Of a stretch of DNA of 64,000 nt, positions 15,796 to 24,515 are shown in pieces (position 1 is the stretch's first letter; each line of letters starts with the position of its first letter). Source of the DNA: Candidatus Rubrivivax defluviihabitans (lineage in GTDB: Bacteria; Pseudomonadota; Gammaproteobacteria; Burkholderiales; Burkholderiaceae_C); contig JADJMW010000022.1 of the NCBI GenBank assembly GCA_016709385.1, forward strand, positions 434,001-498,000, written 5' to 3'. The translations under genes were made by a program, and so were the position numbers. Under the pieces are notes generated by a model, which saw nothing but the letters and a program-made list of their open reading frames with translations, ran no database searches and was not told where the DNA came from.

Positions 15796-16962
15796 TCAAC
15801 GCAGCTGCGCCGCGCTGGCGTTCACCACGCGGTGCACGAAGTGCAGCTTGGCCACCGCGTGGTGGCTGAGCACGAAGGGGTAGAGGTCGGGCTGGCCCAT
15901 GCTGCGCGCCAGCTCGTTCATCAGCGCGGTGATCTGCAGCCAGGCGTTGACCAGCCCCAGGAAGCGCGGCGCGCCGGGGTCGCCGGGGGCGTCCAGCGCG
16001 TCGGCACCATAGGGTTCGATCTGGATCTCGACGTCGCCGCCCTCCAGGCCGAAGCTCAGCGCGGTGTCCAGCGTGTCCACCATGTGCAGGTAGTTGGCCC
16101 AGGTCTCGGCCCAGTCCTCCCAGGGGTGCGAACTGGCGTAGGCACTCACGCAGCGCAGCGGCCAGTCGGCCGCCGGGCCTTCGCTGTAGTAGCGGTCGAG
16201 CGACTCCTCGTAGTCCTGCCGCTCGTCGCCGAAGCGGGCACGAAACGGTTGCAGCCAGCCGCTGCCGGCCACCAGCCGGTCCCAGTAGTAGTGGCCGATC
16301 TCGTGGCGCAGGTGGCCCAGCAGGGTGCGGTAGGGCTCGCGCAGCGAGCTGCGCAGGCGCTCTCGCGTGGCGTCGTCGGCTTCGTCCACGTCCAGCGTGA
16401 TGAGTCCGTGGGCGTGCCCGGTCACCACCCGCGGCTTGCCCGGCTCGGCGCGCAGGAAGTCGAACATCACACCACGTTCGGTGTCCTCGCTCACCTTGGA
16501 CTGCACCGGCAGCCCCAGCGCCAGCAACTGCGACACCAGCCGGCGCTTGGCCACCTCGATGCGACTCCACAGCAGCGCGTTGTCGTTCTCGTCGAGGTCG
16601 GGGATGGTGTGGTTCAGCCGACAAGCGCGGCACAGGCCGTCATGCGCGTCGGTTTCCCCGGGCGGCAGCAGCCAGTTGCAGCCGGCGGGGCCGAAATTGG
16701 CGCAACGCTGCAGCGGCGGCCCGTTCTCGGCCGCGGCGTCGGCCGCCTGCCACGGGCCCGGCTGCGGGCCGGGCTGCCGCGAGCGCAGCGTCAAGGCCTC
16801 GGGGTCGAAGCCGAGTTCGGCGCCGCAGGCCAGGCAAACGCTGTTGCGGAAGAATACCGGCTGCCCGCAGCGGCAACGGTAGTTGCGCGCCGCCTGCGGC
16901 CGCATGCCCGGGCCCAGCACGCCGACCAGACCCTGGCCCAGGAGGCTGAGCAATCGCTTCAT
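15796..16962 (-). CDS. Zinc-ribbon protein with putative zinc metallopeptidase domain (Peptidase_Mx type)
   Basis: 388 residues. The N-terminus has a zinc-ribbon (CRCGQPVFFRNSVCLACG) and a second cysteine set (CANFGPAGCNWL with CRACRLN). The C-terminal two thirds carry HEIGHYYWDRL, a HExxH zincin motif, followed by ESLDRYYSEGPAADW and EDWAETWANYLHM, whose glutamates could complete the site. This is the conserved bacterial family described in Pfam as putative zinc-binding metallopeptidase; no substrate is known. It is divergent from the class II amidotransferase, 32 bp between starts, so the two may share a control region. Confidence 0.8.
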   Translation of the reverse strand: MKRLLSLLGQGLVGVLGPGMRPQAARNYRCRCGQPVFFRNSVCLACGAELGFDPEALTLRSRQPGPQPGPWQAADAAAENGPPLQRCANFGPAGCNWLLPPGETDAHDGLCRACRLNHTIPDLDENDNALLWSRIEVAKRRLVSQLLALGLPVQSKVSEDTERGVMFDFLRAEPGKPRVVTGHAHGLITLDVDEADDATRERLRSSLREPYRTLLGHLRHEIGHYYWDRLVAGSGWLQPFRARFGDERQDYEESLDRYYSEGPAADWPLRCVSAYASSHPWEDWAETWANYLHMVDTLDTALSFGLEGGDVEIQIEPYGADALDAPGDPGAPRFLGLVNAWLQITALMNELARSMGQPDLYPFVLSHHAVAKLHFVHRVVNASAAQLR

Positions 16963-16994
16963 CGCGTCGAGTGTAGCCACGCCACAATGACGCC

Positions 16995-17768
16995 ATGTGC
17001 CAGCTGCTGGGCATGAATGCCAATACCCCGACCGACGTGATGTTCAGCTTCACCGGCCTGGCGGCGCGCGCCCGCGAGCACAAGGACGGCTTCGGCATCG
17101 CCTTCTTCGAAGACCGCGGCGTGCGCCATTTCATCGACCGCGACGGCGCCAGCCACTCGCCAGTGGCCGAGATGGTGAAGCGCTACCCGATCAAGAGCGA
17201 AATCGTCATCGCCCACATCCGCAAGGCCACCGTGGGCGCAGTGGCGCTGCAGAACTGCCATCCCTTCATGCGCGAACTGTGGGGCCGCTACTGGGTGTTT
17301 GCCCACAACGGCGATCTGAAGGGCTACGCGCCGCGCCTGCATGGCGCCTTCCGCCCGGTGGGCGACACCGACAGCGAACGCGCCTTCTGCTGGCTGCTGC
17401 AGGAACTGGCCAAGGCCCATGCCGCCGTGCCCCGCGTGGAGGAGCTCAGTCGCACGCTGCGCGAACTGCTGCCGCAGCCGGCGGCGCACGGCACGTTCAA
17501 CGTGCTTCTGTCCAACGGCCAGGCGCTGTGGGCGCACGGCAGCACCCGGCTGTATTCGGTGCAGCGCCGTCATCCGTTCACCGCCGCGACGCTGGCCGAC
17601 GAGGACCTGAGCGTGGACTTCGCCGCCCACACCACGCCACGCGACCGGGTCGCCGTCGTCGCCACCGAACCGCTGACCGTCGGTGAAGACTGGGAGCCAT
17701 TTGCCCCCGGCGAACTGCGGGTCTTCGCCGGGGGCGAGGCCGTGGCGCGGCATCGCGCCGGAGCATGA
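16995..17768 (+). CDS. Class II glutamine amidotransferase (YafJ-like)
   Basis: 257 residues. The N-terminal nucleophile C2 follows the initiator Met (MCQLLGMN), and the Ntn-hydrolase core shows KDGFGIAFF, VIAHIRKAT and FAHNGDL, all typical of GATase II. No synthase domain is attached, as in the YafJ family; some members act in ergothioneine-type pathways, but no egt genes are nearby. A CACAAT box (16983-16988) lies 6 bp before the ATG, with no Shine-Dalgarno, so translation may be leaderless. Confidence 0.9.
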   Translation: MCQLLGMNANTPTDVMFSFTGLAARAREHKDGFGIAFFEDRGVRHFIDRDGASHSPVAEMVKRYPIKSEIVIAHIRKATVGAVALQNCHPFMRELWGRYWVFAHNGDLKGYAPRLHGAFRPVGDTDSERAFCWLLQELAKAHAAVPRVEELSRTLRELLPQPAAHGTFNVLLSNGQALWAHGSTRLYSVQRRHPFTAATLADEDLSVDFAAHTTPRDRVAVVATEPLTVGEDWEPFAPGELRVFAGGEAVARHRAGA

Positions 17769-17858
17769 GTGCCCGGCGCGGCGGCGACGCTGCCCGCGGT
17801 ACCGGGCGGGCTTGGCGCGGGTAGCATCCATCGCTTCCGCAAGCCCGCCTTCGCTGCC

Positions 17859-19553
17859 ATGGCCGATATTCCCGTTCCGCGCTTCGACCAGTTCTACCGT
17901 CACCCCGAACTGACGCGGCTGCTGCGCGACTACGCCGCCGCGGCGCCGAACCTGGTGGCCCTGTCCAGCCTGGGCAAGAGCTTCGAGGGGCGCGACATCT
18001 GGCTGCTCACGATCACCAACCAGGCCACCGGCGTCGACACAGACAAGCCCGCGTTCTGGGTCGACGGCAATATCCACGCCGCCGAGCTGACGGCCAGCAC
18101 GGCCTGCCTGTACTGGCTGCACCAGCTCGTTTCGGGCTTCGAGACCGATCCGAAGATCCGCCAGCTGCTCGACACGCGCGTGGTCTACATGGCGCCGCGG
18201 CTGAACCCCGACGGCGCCGAACTGGCGTTGTTGCCGAGGCCGCGCCACATCCGCTCGTCCACCCGGCCCTACCCCTATGACGAGGAGCCGGTGGACGGCC
18301 TCACCATCGAGGACGTCGACGGCGACGGCCGGGTGCTCTCGATGCGCATCCCCGACCCGCACGGGCCGTACAAGAAGCACGCCACCGAGCCGCGGCTGAT
18401 GGTGCCGCGCGAACCCGGCGAATTCGGCGGCGAGTACTACCGCGTCATTCCCGAGGGCACGCTGAAGAATTTCGACGGCCTGAAGATCACCGCCAACCCC
18501 GACCGCGAAGGCCTGGACCTGAACCGCAATTTCCCCGCCTACTGGCGGCAGGAATTCGAGCAGGTGGGCGCCGGCCCCTACCCCACCAGCGAACCCGAGG
18601 TGCGGGCGATGGTGGACTTCGTCACCCGCCACCCCAACATCGGCGCCGCGGTCAGCTTCCACACCCACAGCGGCGTCATCCTGCGGCCCATGGGCACGCA
18701 GAGCGACGACGACATGACGCCGGAAGACCTGTGGATGTACAAGCGGCTGTCGGACATCGGCGCCAAGCTCACCGGCTACCCGGCGATCAGCATCTTCCAC
18801 GAATTCAAGTACCACCCCAAGCAGACCATCACCGGCACCCAGGACTGGGTCTACGAACACCTGGGCGCGCTGTTCTGGACGGTGGAGATCTGGGCCCCGA
18901 ACAAGGAAGCCGGCATCACCGACTACCAGTGGATCGAGTGGTACCGCGACCACCCGCCCGAAGACGACCTGAAGCTGCTGAAATGGAGCGATGAGCAGTG
19001 CGCCGGCCAGGCCTACGTGGACTGGCAGCCCTTCCGCCACCCGCAGCTGGGCATGGTGGAACTGGGCGGCTGGGACCGGATGAACTTCTGGCGCAACCCG
19101 CCGCCGCACCTGCGTGAACGCGAGGCCGCGCGCTTCCCGGCCTGGCTGACCCAGTTGGCGCTTGCGCTGCCACGGCTGGAGGTATTGCGCGCCGAGGTGC
19201 GCGCCCTGGGCAACGACAGCTGGCGCATCCGCTTCGCGGTGGCCAACAGCGGCTACCTGCCGGCCTACGTCACCAAGCGCGCGCTGGAACGCAAGACGGC
19301 GCGTGGCACGGTCTTCGACATCCACCTGCCGCCGGGCGTGACCTTGGTCAGCGGCCAGGAGCGCGTGGTCGGCGCGCACCTGGAAGGTCATGCGCCGAAG
19401 AGTTCGCTGCAGGCCTTCCTGCCCAGCCGCGAGATCACCGGCGACCGCGCCGTGGTCGAGTGGGTGGTGAGCGGCGAACGCGGCACCGCTATCGCGCTGA
19501 GCGCCAGCGCCGACCGCGCGGGTACCGTGCGCACCGAAGTCACGCTGGACTGA
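17859..19553 (+). CDS. M14-family zinc carboxypeptidase
   Basis: 564 residues. Zinc ligands are H73 and E76 in DGNIHAAELT and a histidine at 268 or 270 (SFHTHSG). Substrate-binding DLNRNFPAYW and the catalytic glutamate E343 (TVEIW) complete the M14 site. A ~150-residue beta-rich C-terminal domain follows (VRALGNDSWRIRFAVANSGY). No signal peptide is seen from ATG 17859 (MADIPVPRFDQF), so it is probably cytoplasmic. It may form one transcript with the downstream histidine kinase (35 bp gap). Peptide substrate unknown. Confidence 0.9.
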   Translation: MADIPVPRFDQFYRHPELTRLLRDYAAAAPNLVALSSLGKSFEGRDIWLLTITNQATGVDTDKPAFWVDGNIHAAELTASTACLYWLHQLVSGFETDPKIRQLLDTRVVYMAPRLNPDGAELALLPRPRHIRSSTRPYPYDEEPVDGLTIEDVDGDGRVLSMRIPDPHGPYKKHATEPRLMVPREPGEFGGEYYRVIPEGTLKNFDGLKITANPDREGLDLNRNFPAYWRQEFEQVGAGPYPTSEPEVRAMVDFVTRHPNIGAAVSFHTHSGVILRPMGTQSDDDMTPEDLWMYKRLSDIGAKLTGYPAISIFHEFKYHPKQTITGTQDWVYEHLGALFWTVEIWAPNKEAGITDYQWIEWYRDHPPEDDLKLLKWSDEQCAGQAYVDWQPFRHPQLGMVELGGWDRMNFWRNPPPHLREREAARFPAWLTQLALALPRLEVLRAEVRALGNDSWRIRFAVANSGYLPAYVTKRALERKTARGTVFDIHLPPGVTLVSGQERVVGAHLEGHAPKSSLQAFLPSREITGDRAVVEWVVSGERGTAIALSASADRAGTVRTEVTLD

Positions 19554-19588
19554 ACCGGCTCCCGCCGGACCCGCGCCAGCACTGCACC

Positions 19589-21466
19589 ATGCCGAACAAC
19601 GACGACTTCCGTTCGCTGTTCGAGTTCCTGCCCATCGGCGCCTACCGTTCGCGACCCGACGGCACGCAGGTGCGCGCCAACCCGGCACTGGTGCGACTGA
19701 ACGGCTACGACAGCGAGGCCGAACTGCTGGCCGCGGTGCGCAATATTGCCCACGAGTGGTACGTGGACCCGGCGCGGCGCGCGCTGTTCGTGCAGCAGCT
19801 CGAGCGCGACGGCCAGGTGACGGGTTTCGAGTCGGAAGTCTGGCGCCACAAGACGCGCGAGCGCATCTGGGTCAGCGAAAACGCGCACATCGTGCACGAC
19901 ACCGCCGGCCAGGTGCTCTTCTACGAGGGTACGCTCGAGGAGATCACCGACCGCGTGCGCGAGCGCCAGGCGCTGCGGCGCAGCCAGCAGCAGTTGCAGC
20001 AGGTCTTCGAACTGGTGCCGGGCGTGCTGTACCACTGGGCCATGCCGAACGGCGGCCCGGCGCTCACGGCGTCGATCAGCCCCCGCGTCAAGGAGCTGTT
20101 CGGCGTCGAGCCCGAAGCCACGCTGCGCGACCCGATGCTGCTGCGGCGCTTCCGCCACCCGCAGGACCGCGAACGTGTCGAGGCCGAGATCGCCGCGGCC
20201 ACGCGCGAGCGGCGGGCGCTGGATATCGAATTCCGCATCGTGCTGGACGACGGCACCGAGAAGTGGGTGCACCAGACCAGCAGCCCGGGGCCGCCCGAAG
20301 AAGGCGCCGAGGTGCGCGTGGGCCTGCTGCAGGACGTGACCGCGCGCAAGCGCGCCGAGATCGCGCTGCGCGAGAACGGCGAATTGTGGAAGCGCGCACT
20401 CGAAAGCACGGGCGACGGCGTCTGGGACTGGGACCTGGCCGGCGGCGTGGAGGTGTATTCGCCGCAGTGCAAGGCCTTGTATGGCTACAGCGACCAGGAC
20501 CTGCCGAACCTGCCCGAGGCGCTGGACGAACTCACGCACCCCGACGACGCCGGGCGCATGCGGCAGGCCCGCGACGACCACTTCGCGGGCCGCACCCCGG
20601 CCTATGTGAACGAACATCGCGTGCGCTGCAAGAACGGGCAATGGAAATGGATCCTGTCGCGCGGCATCGTCATCAGCCGCGACGCCGCGGGCCGGCCGCT
20701 GCGCATGATCGGCACCCACACCGACCTCACCGCCGCCAAGCAGGCCGAGGCGCTGCGTCTGGAGCGCGACCGCGCCGCGGCAGCGGATCAGGCCAAGTCG
20801 CAGTTTCTCTCGCGCGTGAGCCACGAACTGCGCACGCCACTGAACGCCATCCTCGGCTTCGCACAGCTGCTGGACCTGGACCCGGGCGCCACCGAGCGCC
20901 AGCGCGGCTGGATCGGCCATGTGCTTTCCAGCGGCAAGCACCTCCTGGCGCTGATGGACGACATCCTCGACATCTCCAGCGTGCAGACGGGCCAGCTGCC
21001 CACGATGCCGGAGCACCTGTCGCTGCGCGTGGTGGTCGAGGAGGCGTGGGCCATGCTCGACACGGCAGCACGGCAGGCCGGCATCGAGGTCATCGACGAA
21101 GTACCGCCCGGCGACGCCCTGGCAGTGCGCGCCGACCGCCGCCGGCTCAAGCAGATCGTGAGCAACCTGCTGTCCAACGCCATCAAGTACAACCGGCCCG
21201 GTGGCTGGGTGCGCCTGCGCGCGAAAGCCGCGGGCGACTTGGTGGAACTGAGCGTGGCCGACAGCGGCCCGGGATTGAGCGAGGCCGAGCGTGCACGCCT
21301 GTTCACACCCTTCGAGCGCCTGGGCGCCAAGCATGGCCCGGTGGCCGGCACCGGCCTGGGCCTGGCGCTGAGCCGGCAGCTCGCGGAGGCCATGGGCGGG
21401 TCGATCGAAGTCGAGAGCGAACCTGGCCAGGGCGCCACCTTCCGCGTGCGCCTGCCGGCCGGCTGA
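19589..21466 (+). CDS. PAS-domain sensor histidine kinase
   Basis: 625 residues, no transmembrane helix. Three PAS/PAC units are visible (about residues 8-130, 140-260 and 270-395), with PAC-like stretches ALDIEFRIVLDDGTEKWVHQ and RMIGTHTDLTAAKQAE. HisKA follows with H-box SRVSHELRTPLNAI, then the ATPase boxes N (IVSNLLSNAIKYN), G1 (ADSGPGLS) and G2 (GTGLGLALSRQLA). No receiver or Hpt domain and no response regulator gene lies next to it, so it is an orphan, soluble sensor, probably of an intracellular signal. It follows the M14 peptidase closely. Confidence 0.92.
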   Translation: MPNNDDFRSLFEFLPIGAYRSRPDGTQVRANPALVRLNGYDSEAELLAAVRNIAHEWYVDPARRALFVQQLERDGQVTGFESEVWRHKTRERIWVSENAHIVHDTAGQVLFYEGTLEEITDRVRERQALRRSQQQLQQVFELVPGVLYHWAMPNGGPALTASISPRVKELFGVEPEATLRDPMLLRRFRHPQDRERVEAEIAAATRERRALDIEFRIVLDDGTEKWVHQTSSPGPPEEGAEVRVGLLQDVTARKRAEIALRENGELWKRALESTGDGVWDWDLAGGVEVYSPQCKALYGYSDQDLPNLPEALDELTHPDDAGRMRQARDDHFAGRTPAYVNEHRVRCKNGQWKWILSRGIVISRDAAGRPLRMIGTHTDLTAAKQAEALRLERDRAAAADQAKSQFLSRVSHELRTPLNAILGFAQLLDLDPGATERQRGWIGHVLSSGKHLLALMDDILDISSVQTGQLPTMPEHLSLRVVVEEAWAMLDTAARQAGIEVIDEVPPGDALAVRADRRRLKQIVSNLLSNAIKYNRPGGWVRLRAKAAGDLVELSVADSGPGLSEAERARLFTPFERLGAKHGPVAGTGLGLALSRQLAEAMGGSIEVESEPGQGATFRVRLPAG

Positions 21467-21495
21467 CGCGGCGAGAACCAGCGCGCCGCGCCGGC

Positions 21496-22080
21496 TCAGC
21501 GACCTTCGAAGCGGAATACCGCCACGCTGGCCACCAGGTTGGGCCAGCGCCGCACCACGCGCCCGCCCTGCAGGCCGAAGCTGTCGGTGACCTGCAGCCC
21601 GCACTTGCGCGCCAGCACCTCGAAGTCGGCATAAGTGCCGACGCGGATGTTGGGCGTGTCGTACCACTGGTAGGGCAGCACCCGGGTCACCGGCATGCGC
21701 CCGCCCAGCACGCGCAGCCGGTTGGGCCAGTGCGCGAAGTTCGGGAAGCTGACGATGCCGATGCGGCCCACGCGCGCCGTTTCCTTCAGCATGCGTTCGG
21801 TGTTGCGCAGGTGCTGCAGCGTGTCGAGCTGCATCACGACGTCGAAGCTGTCGTCGTCGAACAAGGCCAGGCCGTCTTCCAGGTTGAGCTGGATGACGTC
21901 CACGCCGCGCTGCACGCTGCTCAGCACGTTGGCGTCGGCGATCTCGATGCCGTAGCCGCTGCAACCCCTGTGCCGGCGCAGGTGGGCCAGCAATTCGCCG
22001 TTGCCGCAGCCGAGGTCGAGTACGCGGCTGCCCGCGGGCACCAACTCCGCGATCAGTTCGAGGTCCTTGCGTTCGCTCAC
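21496..22080 (-). CDS. metW: Methionine biosynthesis protein MetW
   Basis: 194-residue SAM-methyltransferase-fold protein (VLDLGCGNGELLAHL; FDVVMQLDTLQHLRN; LPYQWYDTPNIRVGTYADFE). MetW is required together with MetX for homoserine acylation in many proteobacteria; its own chemistry is not settled. The start is GTG 22080, overlapping the metX stop as GTGA, so translation is coupled to metX. The operon order metX-metW is the family standard, and both are under the SAM-II riboswitch. Confidence 0.94.
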   Translation of the reverse strand: MSERKDLELIAELVPAGSRVLDLGCGNGELLAHLRRHRGCSGYGIEIADANVLSSVQRGVDVIQLNLEDGLALFDDDSFDVVMQLDTLQHLRNTERMLKETARVGRIGIVSFPNFAHWPNRLRVLGGRMPVTRVLPYQWYDTPNIRVGTYADFEVLARKCGLQVTDSFGLQGGRVVRRWPNLVASVAVFRFEGR

Positions 22081-23207
22081 CGCATCCCCTCGCCGGCGAT
22101 GCGGTCGAAATAGGCGCGCATCACGCCGTGGTAGCGCGGGTCGTCGAGCAGGAAGGCGTCGTGACCGTGCGGGGCGTCGATCTCGGCATAGCTGACGGCA
22201 ATGCGGTTGTCCACCAGCGCCTTGACGAGTTCGCGCGAACGCGCCGGCGAAAAGCGCCAGTCGGTGCTGAAGCTCACGATCAGGAAACCGTGCTGGCGCG
22301 CCACCGCGAAGGCGCGCGCCAGGTCGCCGCCGCACTCGAGCGCGGGGTCGAAGTAGTCCAGCGCGCGCGTAATCAGCAGATAGGTGTTGGCGTCGAAATA
22401 TTCGCTGAACTTGTCGCCCTGGTGGCGCAGGTAGCTCTCGATCTGGAATTCGATCTCCTGCGTGCTGTAGCCCAGCTCGGCGGCACGCAGCGCGCGGCCG
22501 AACTTGGCGTCCATGGCGTCGTCGGAGAGATACGTGATGTGGCCGATCATGCGCGCCACGCGCAGGCCGCGCCTGGGCACCACGCCGTGGGCGTAGAAGT
22601 GGCCACCGTGGAAGTCGGGGTCGGTGACGATGGCACGGCGTGCCACCTCGTTGAAGGCGATGTTCTGCGCCGAGAGATTGGGCGCCGTGGCCACCGCCAC
22701 GCAATGGCGCACGCGCGCCGGGTGGCGCAGCGTCCAGGCCAGCGCCTGCATGCCGCCCAGGCTGCCGCCGACCACGGCGGCGAGCTGCTCGATACCCAGC
22801 CGCTGCATCAGCCGCGCCTGCGCGTCGACCCAGTCTTCCACCGTGCACACCGGGAAGTCGGCGCCGTAGATGCGCCCGGTGGCCGGGTTCACGTGCATCG
22901 GCCCGGTAGAGCCGAAACACGAGCCGGGGTTGTTGACGCCGACGACGAAGAAGCGCCCGGTGTCCAGCGGCTTGCCCGGGCCGACCAGGTTGTCCCACCA
23001 GCCCACGCTGCCGTCGGCGTGCACGCCCGCCACGTGATGGCTGGCATTGAGCGCATGGCACACCAGCACGGCGTTGCTGCGCTCGGCGTTCAGCGAGCCG
23101 TAGGTCTCGTAGCTGAGCGCATAGTCGGCCAGCACGGCGCCGCTCTTCAGCGGCAGCGGCTCGCTGAAAGACATCTGCTGTGGCGTGACCAGACCGACGG
23201 AGCCCAT
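22077..23207 (-). CDS. metX: Homoserine O-acyltransferase MetX
   Basis: 376-residue alpha/beta hydrolase-fold enzyme that acylates homoserine (succinyl or acetyl donor), the first committed step of methionine synthesis. The nucleophile elbow is in AVVGGSLGGMQALAW; NPGSCFGSTGP and a C-terminal histidine in DAPHGHDAF complete the catalytic site. ATG 23207 (MGSVGLVTPQQMSFSEPLPL) gives the family length and N-terminus, but no Shine-Dalgarno precedes it; the only good one lies next to the riboswitch and faces an ATG in another frame (23250). Donor specificity cannot be read with certainty. Confidence 0.93.
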   Translation of the reverse strand: MGSVGLVTPQQMSFSEPLPLKSGAVLADYALSYETYGSLNAERSNAVLVCHALNASHHVAGVHADGSVGWWDNLVGPGKPLDTGRFFVVGVNNPGSCFGSTGPMHVNPATGRIYGADFPVCTVEDWVDAQARLMQRLGIEQLAAVVGGSLGGMQALAWTLRHPARVRHCVAVATAPNLSAQNIAFNEVARRAIVTDPDFHGGHFYAHGVVPRRGLRVARMIGHITYLSDDAMDAKFGRALRAAELGYSTQEIEFQIESYLRHQGDKFSEYFDANTYLLITRALDYFDPALECGGDLARAFAVARQHGFLIVSFSTDWRFSPARSRELVKALVDNRIAVSYAEIDAPHGHDAFLLDDPRYHGVMRAYFDRIAGEGMR

Positions 23208-23208
23208 G

Positions 23209-23247
23209 AAAGACAGAACCCGGCGCCGCCTGCAGGCGGGCACCGGG
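23209..23247 (-). terminator. Hairpin with U-rich tail between SAM-II riboswitch and metX
   Basis: On the minus strand a GC-rich stem (arms CCCGG and CCGGG outside, CCGCC and GGCGG inside, loop TGCA; 23219-23247) is followed by TTCTGTCTTT directly before the metX ATG. It could be the expression platform (intrinsic terminator) of the riboswitch, or simply an attenuating leader structure. Confidence 0.45.
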
Positions 23248-23256
23248 CATGCGGTG

Positions 23257-23310
23257 TCCCCTTTTAGCGGCATTTGTTGAAGCGCCCGCAAGTCGGAACA
23301 AATCGGCGCT
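23257..23310 (-). ncRNA. SAM-II riboswitch upstream of metX-metW
   Basis: Reads on the minus strand as a compact H-type pseudoknot of the SAM-II class. P1 arms are AGCGCC (23305-23310) and GGCGCT (23281-23286). The loop segment ATTTGTT (23297-23303) pairs perfectly with AACAAAT (23272-23278). The conserved GCTAAAAG (23261-23268) with GGGGA follows, matching the SAM-II core that ends in GCUAAAAAGGG. Binding of S-adenosylmethionine is expected to mask the purine-rich Shine-Dalgarno and lower expression of methionine biosynthesis. It sits just after a sigma-70 promoter. Confidence 0.85.
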
Positions 23311-23320
23311 GAGTCCGCGA

Positions 23321-23348
23321 AGTATAGCCAGCTCCCGCGGCCGGTCAG
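23321..23348 (-). promoter_or_regulatory. Promoter of the metX-metW leader
   Basis: Minus strand: -10 TATACT (23321-23326), weak -35 CTGACC (23343-23348), 16 bp apart. The start point would fall only a few bases before P1 of the SAM-II aptamer. Confidence 0.6.
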
Positions 23349-23506
23349 GCTTTGCGTCATGGCCGGTACCGACGCTTGGTTCGCTGGATTCGAAGCGCGC
23401 GACCATGCCCCGCACAGCAAGCACTGATGCTGAATCCGGCCACGCCCCCCATCGCGCCACGGAAACGTCACCGCGCGCAGCCTGGGCCCGCCCCGAGCGC
23501 GGGCGA

Positions 23507-24124
23507 CTACGCCGCCGGTGGCGCCGTATCGGCGAAGCTCGGCCGCGCGGTCAGTTTGTCGGCCAGCCGGTTCAAGTTGGGGTGCGACGTGCGCCAGTCG
23601 ATGTGCGGGAAGCGGAAGTCCAGGTAGGCCAGCGCGCAGCCCACGGCCACGTCGGCCAGCGTGAACGCATTGCCCGTGCAGTAGGGCTTCTCGCCCAGGC
23701 CGCGCGCCATGGCGTCCACGGCGCTATGCACGCGGCTCATCTGGCGGTCGATCCAGGCCTGCGAGCGCTGCGCCTCGCTGCGCCCGCCCCAGGTGGCTTC
23801 CAGCCGCGCCAGCACGGCAGCGTCCAGCACGCCGTCGGCCAGCGCCTCCCAGGTTCGCACCTCGGCGCGTTCGCGGCCCAGAGCCGGGATCAGCTTGCCC
23901 ACCGGAGAGAGCGCGTCCAGGTATTCGACGATGACGCGCGAATCGAAGACCGCCTCGCCGCCTTCCATCACCAGGCAGGGCACCTTGCCCAGCGGGTTGC
24001 TGGCGAGCATGGCATCGCTGCCCCAGACGTCTTCCAGCACGAACTGGAAGTCGAGCTTCTTCTCGGCCATCACCACGCGCACCTTGCGCACGTAAGGGCT
24101 GGTCAGCGAACCGATCAGTTTCAT
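23507..24124 (-). CDS. Glutathione S-transferase family protein
   Basis: 205 residues. N-terminal thioredoxin-like half (MKLIGSLTSPYVRKVRVVMA) with the conserved S-P-[YF] start of the glutathione site and cis-Pro in NPLGKVPCLV; C-terminal helical half with NAFTLADVAVGCALAYLDFR. Similar to the YibF/Beta-type GSTs of Burkholderiales. ATG 24124 is the family start. Substrate unknown. It is transcribed in the same direction as metX but ends some 300 bp upstream of metX, so it is a separate unit. Confidence 0.9.
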   Translation of the reverse strand: MKLIGSLTSPYVRKVRVVMAEKKLDFQFVLEDVWGSDAMLASNPLGKVPCLVMEGGEAVFDSRVIVEYLDALSPVGKLIPALGRERAEVRTWEALADGVLDAAVLARLEATWGGRSEAQRSQAWIDRQMSRVHSAVDAMARGLGEKPYCTGNAFTLADVAVGCALAYLDFRFPHIDWRTSHPNLNRLADKLTARPSFADTAPPAA

Positions 24125-24515
24125 TTTTTGCTTGGCGCTTCTCATCCCTGGGTTCCGATCGATTCTAGCCAGCGCCACCCGTTGCCCGGCCGGGCGCGGG
24201 GCAGGCCGCCGCGGCAGATCGGCAACGGAACGGTCATATTGGACGAAGCCTCGAGCACGCGCGGTGCCCGGGTAGTGGCCGGCGCCCGTGAAGCCGGCGC
24301 CGGGGCAATGCGTCACGGTCGACACCGCCTGCCTGAGTTGCGGGATCGGCCCTGCTTGTCACAGGCGTGCAACAGGTGCACACTGGATCATGCGGTGTCT
24401 TCACTGCTGTCTTGGCTTCCACGCCCTTCTTCTTGCTGTCCCTCCCCCTTCACCTTTTTTCGCGAGCCGCAGCCCTGCTGCGACCCGTTGGCCAACCCTC
24501 GCACAGGAGGTTCTG
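24125..24515. other. 391-bp intergenic region between GST and hpf
   Basis: Divergent control region without a convincing gene. Next to the GST start there is a TAGAAT box on the minus strand (24162-24167). A weak forward pair TTGTCA/CACACT with 17 bp between is near 24357-24385. A pyrimidine-rich leader (about 24404-24466) precedes hpf, ending in the AGGAGG Shine-Dalgarno. No sigma-54 type -24/-12 pair was recognised. Confidence 0.5.

Noticed and set aside
21496..23250. Long minus-strand open frame running through metX in another frame into metW
   Set aside because: The metX frame shows clear homology over its whole length; the other frame is Arg/Ala/Gly-rich low-complexity, as expected from GC-rich codons read out of frame. 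Only the metW part is real.
23211..23349. SAH or SAM-I class riboswitch upstream of metX
   Set aside because: The pairing and the GCTAAAAG core fit SAM-II; there is no four-way junction or kink-turn of SAM-I nor the SAH core.
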